Assembly (NCBI GenBank): GCA_021795795.1
Contig: JAJYPA010000566.1
Location: 1 to 5,159, forward strand
Length of the DNA: 5,159 nt
Direction of reading: 5' to 3'
Source: Pseudomonadota bacterium
GTDB lineage: Bacteria > Pseudomonadota > Gammaproteobacteria > Halothiobacillales > Halothiobacillaceae
Positions 5,114-5,159 of this stretch are shown one piece after another (the stretch's first letter is position 1; each line of letters starts with the position of its first letter). The position numbers and the translations under genes are program-made. Below the pieces are notes generated by a model. That model was not told the origin of the DNA. It saw only the letters and a list, made by a program, of their open reading frames with translations, and made no database searches.

Positions 5114-5159
5114 GACAAAACGGTGAGGTTACTCATTTTTGGTTGGAATCGGGAACTCA
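5110..5159 (+). CDS. Unknown protein, N-terminal fragment cut by the window edge
   Basis: A start codon at 5110 overlaps the stop of the small upstream ORF (ATGA) and is preceded by a strong ribosome site, GAGGGG (5099-5104), at a 5-base spacing. Only 16 codons are visible, reading MRQNGEVTHFWLESGT, with no stop before the edge. Too little is seen to name a family. The strong ribosome site and the coupling make a real gene likely. Confidence 0.55.
   Translation, partial: MRQNGEVTHFWLESGT

Overview
The window reads as a slice of a bacterial defence island, most likely from a proteobacterium: GC is moderate to high, genes are packed with ATGA/TAATG overlaps, and the families resemble those of Pseudomonas, Xanthomonas or Burkholderia accessory regions. 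The taxon is inferred from style only. Sampled lines of the restriction module (about 65% GC) are richer in GC than sampled lines of the ubiquitin-like module (about 50%), which fits assembly from separately acquired cassettes.

Left part (1-1454, + strand): a translationally coupled DNA-modification cassette. It has the last 39 codons of a C5-cytosine DNA methyltransferase, a DUF4928-type protein that is probably the cognate restriction endonuclease, and a Vsr very-short-patch-repair endonuclease.

Middle part (3567 down to 1486, - strand): a three-gene operon for a compact bacterial ubiquitin-like pathway. In order it encodes a tandem ubiquitin-like protein (multiubiquitin family), an E1-like ThiF adenylyltransferase with an N-terminal DUF6791-type domain, and a small cysteine-rich DUF6527 protein. 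No separate E2 and no JAB deubiquitinase lie in the operon. The E1 has no cysteine where E1 enzymes usually carry the thioester cysteine. Its N-terminal domain has a single cysteine in an HPC motif, and the DUF6527 protein has a likely zinc site. This is the most exciting system in the window. It converges on vsr with only about 31 bases between the stop codons.

Right part (3698-4929, + strand): an XRE-family repressor overlapping an ImmA/IrrE-type zinc metallopeptidase, a known repressor/anti-repressor protease pairing. The 130-base gap between it and the ubiquitin-like operon holds two 16-base inverted repeats of form ATGAC-N6-GTCAT. Each sits at the predicted transcription start of one of two promoters that face each other, so the transcripts should overlap by roughly 55 bases. 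A GC-rich hairpin followed by four T (on the - strand) lies between them. The simplest model is that the XRE protein represses both itself and the ubiquitin-like operon, and that ImmA cleavage of XRE after stress or infection turns the conjugation module on.

The right edge (4964-5159) has a 49-codon ORF with a plausible ribosome site, overlapping by ATGA the start of another gene that runs off the window. Neither was recognised; they may begin a further operon. No RNA genes, insertion sequences, CRISPR arrays or attachment sites were seen.
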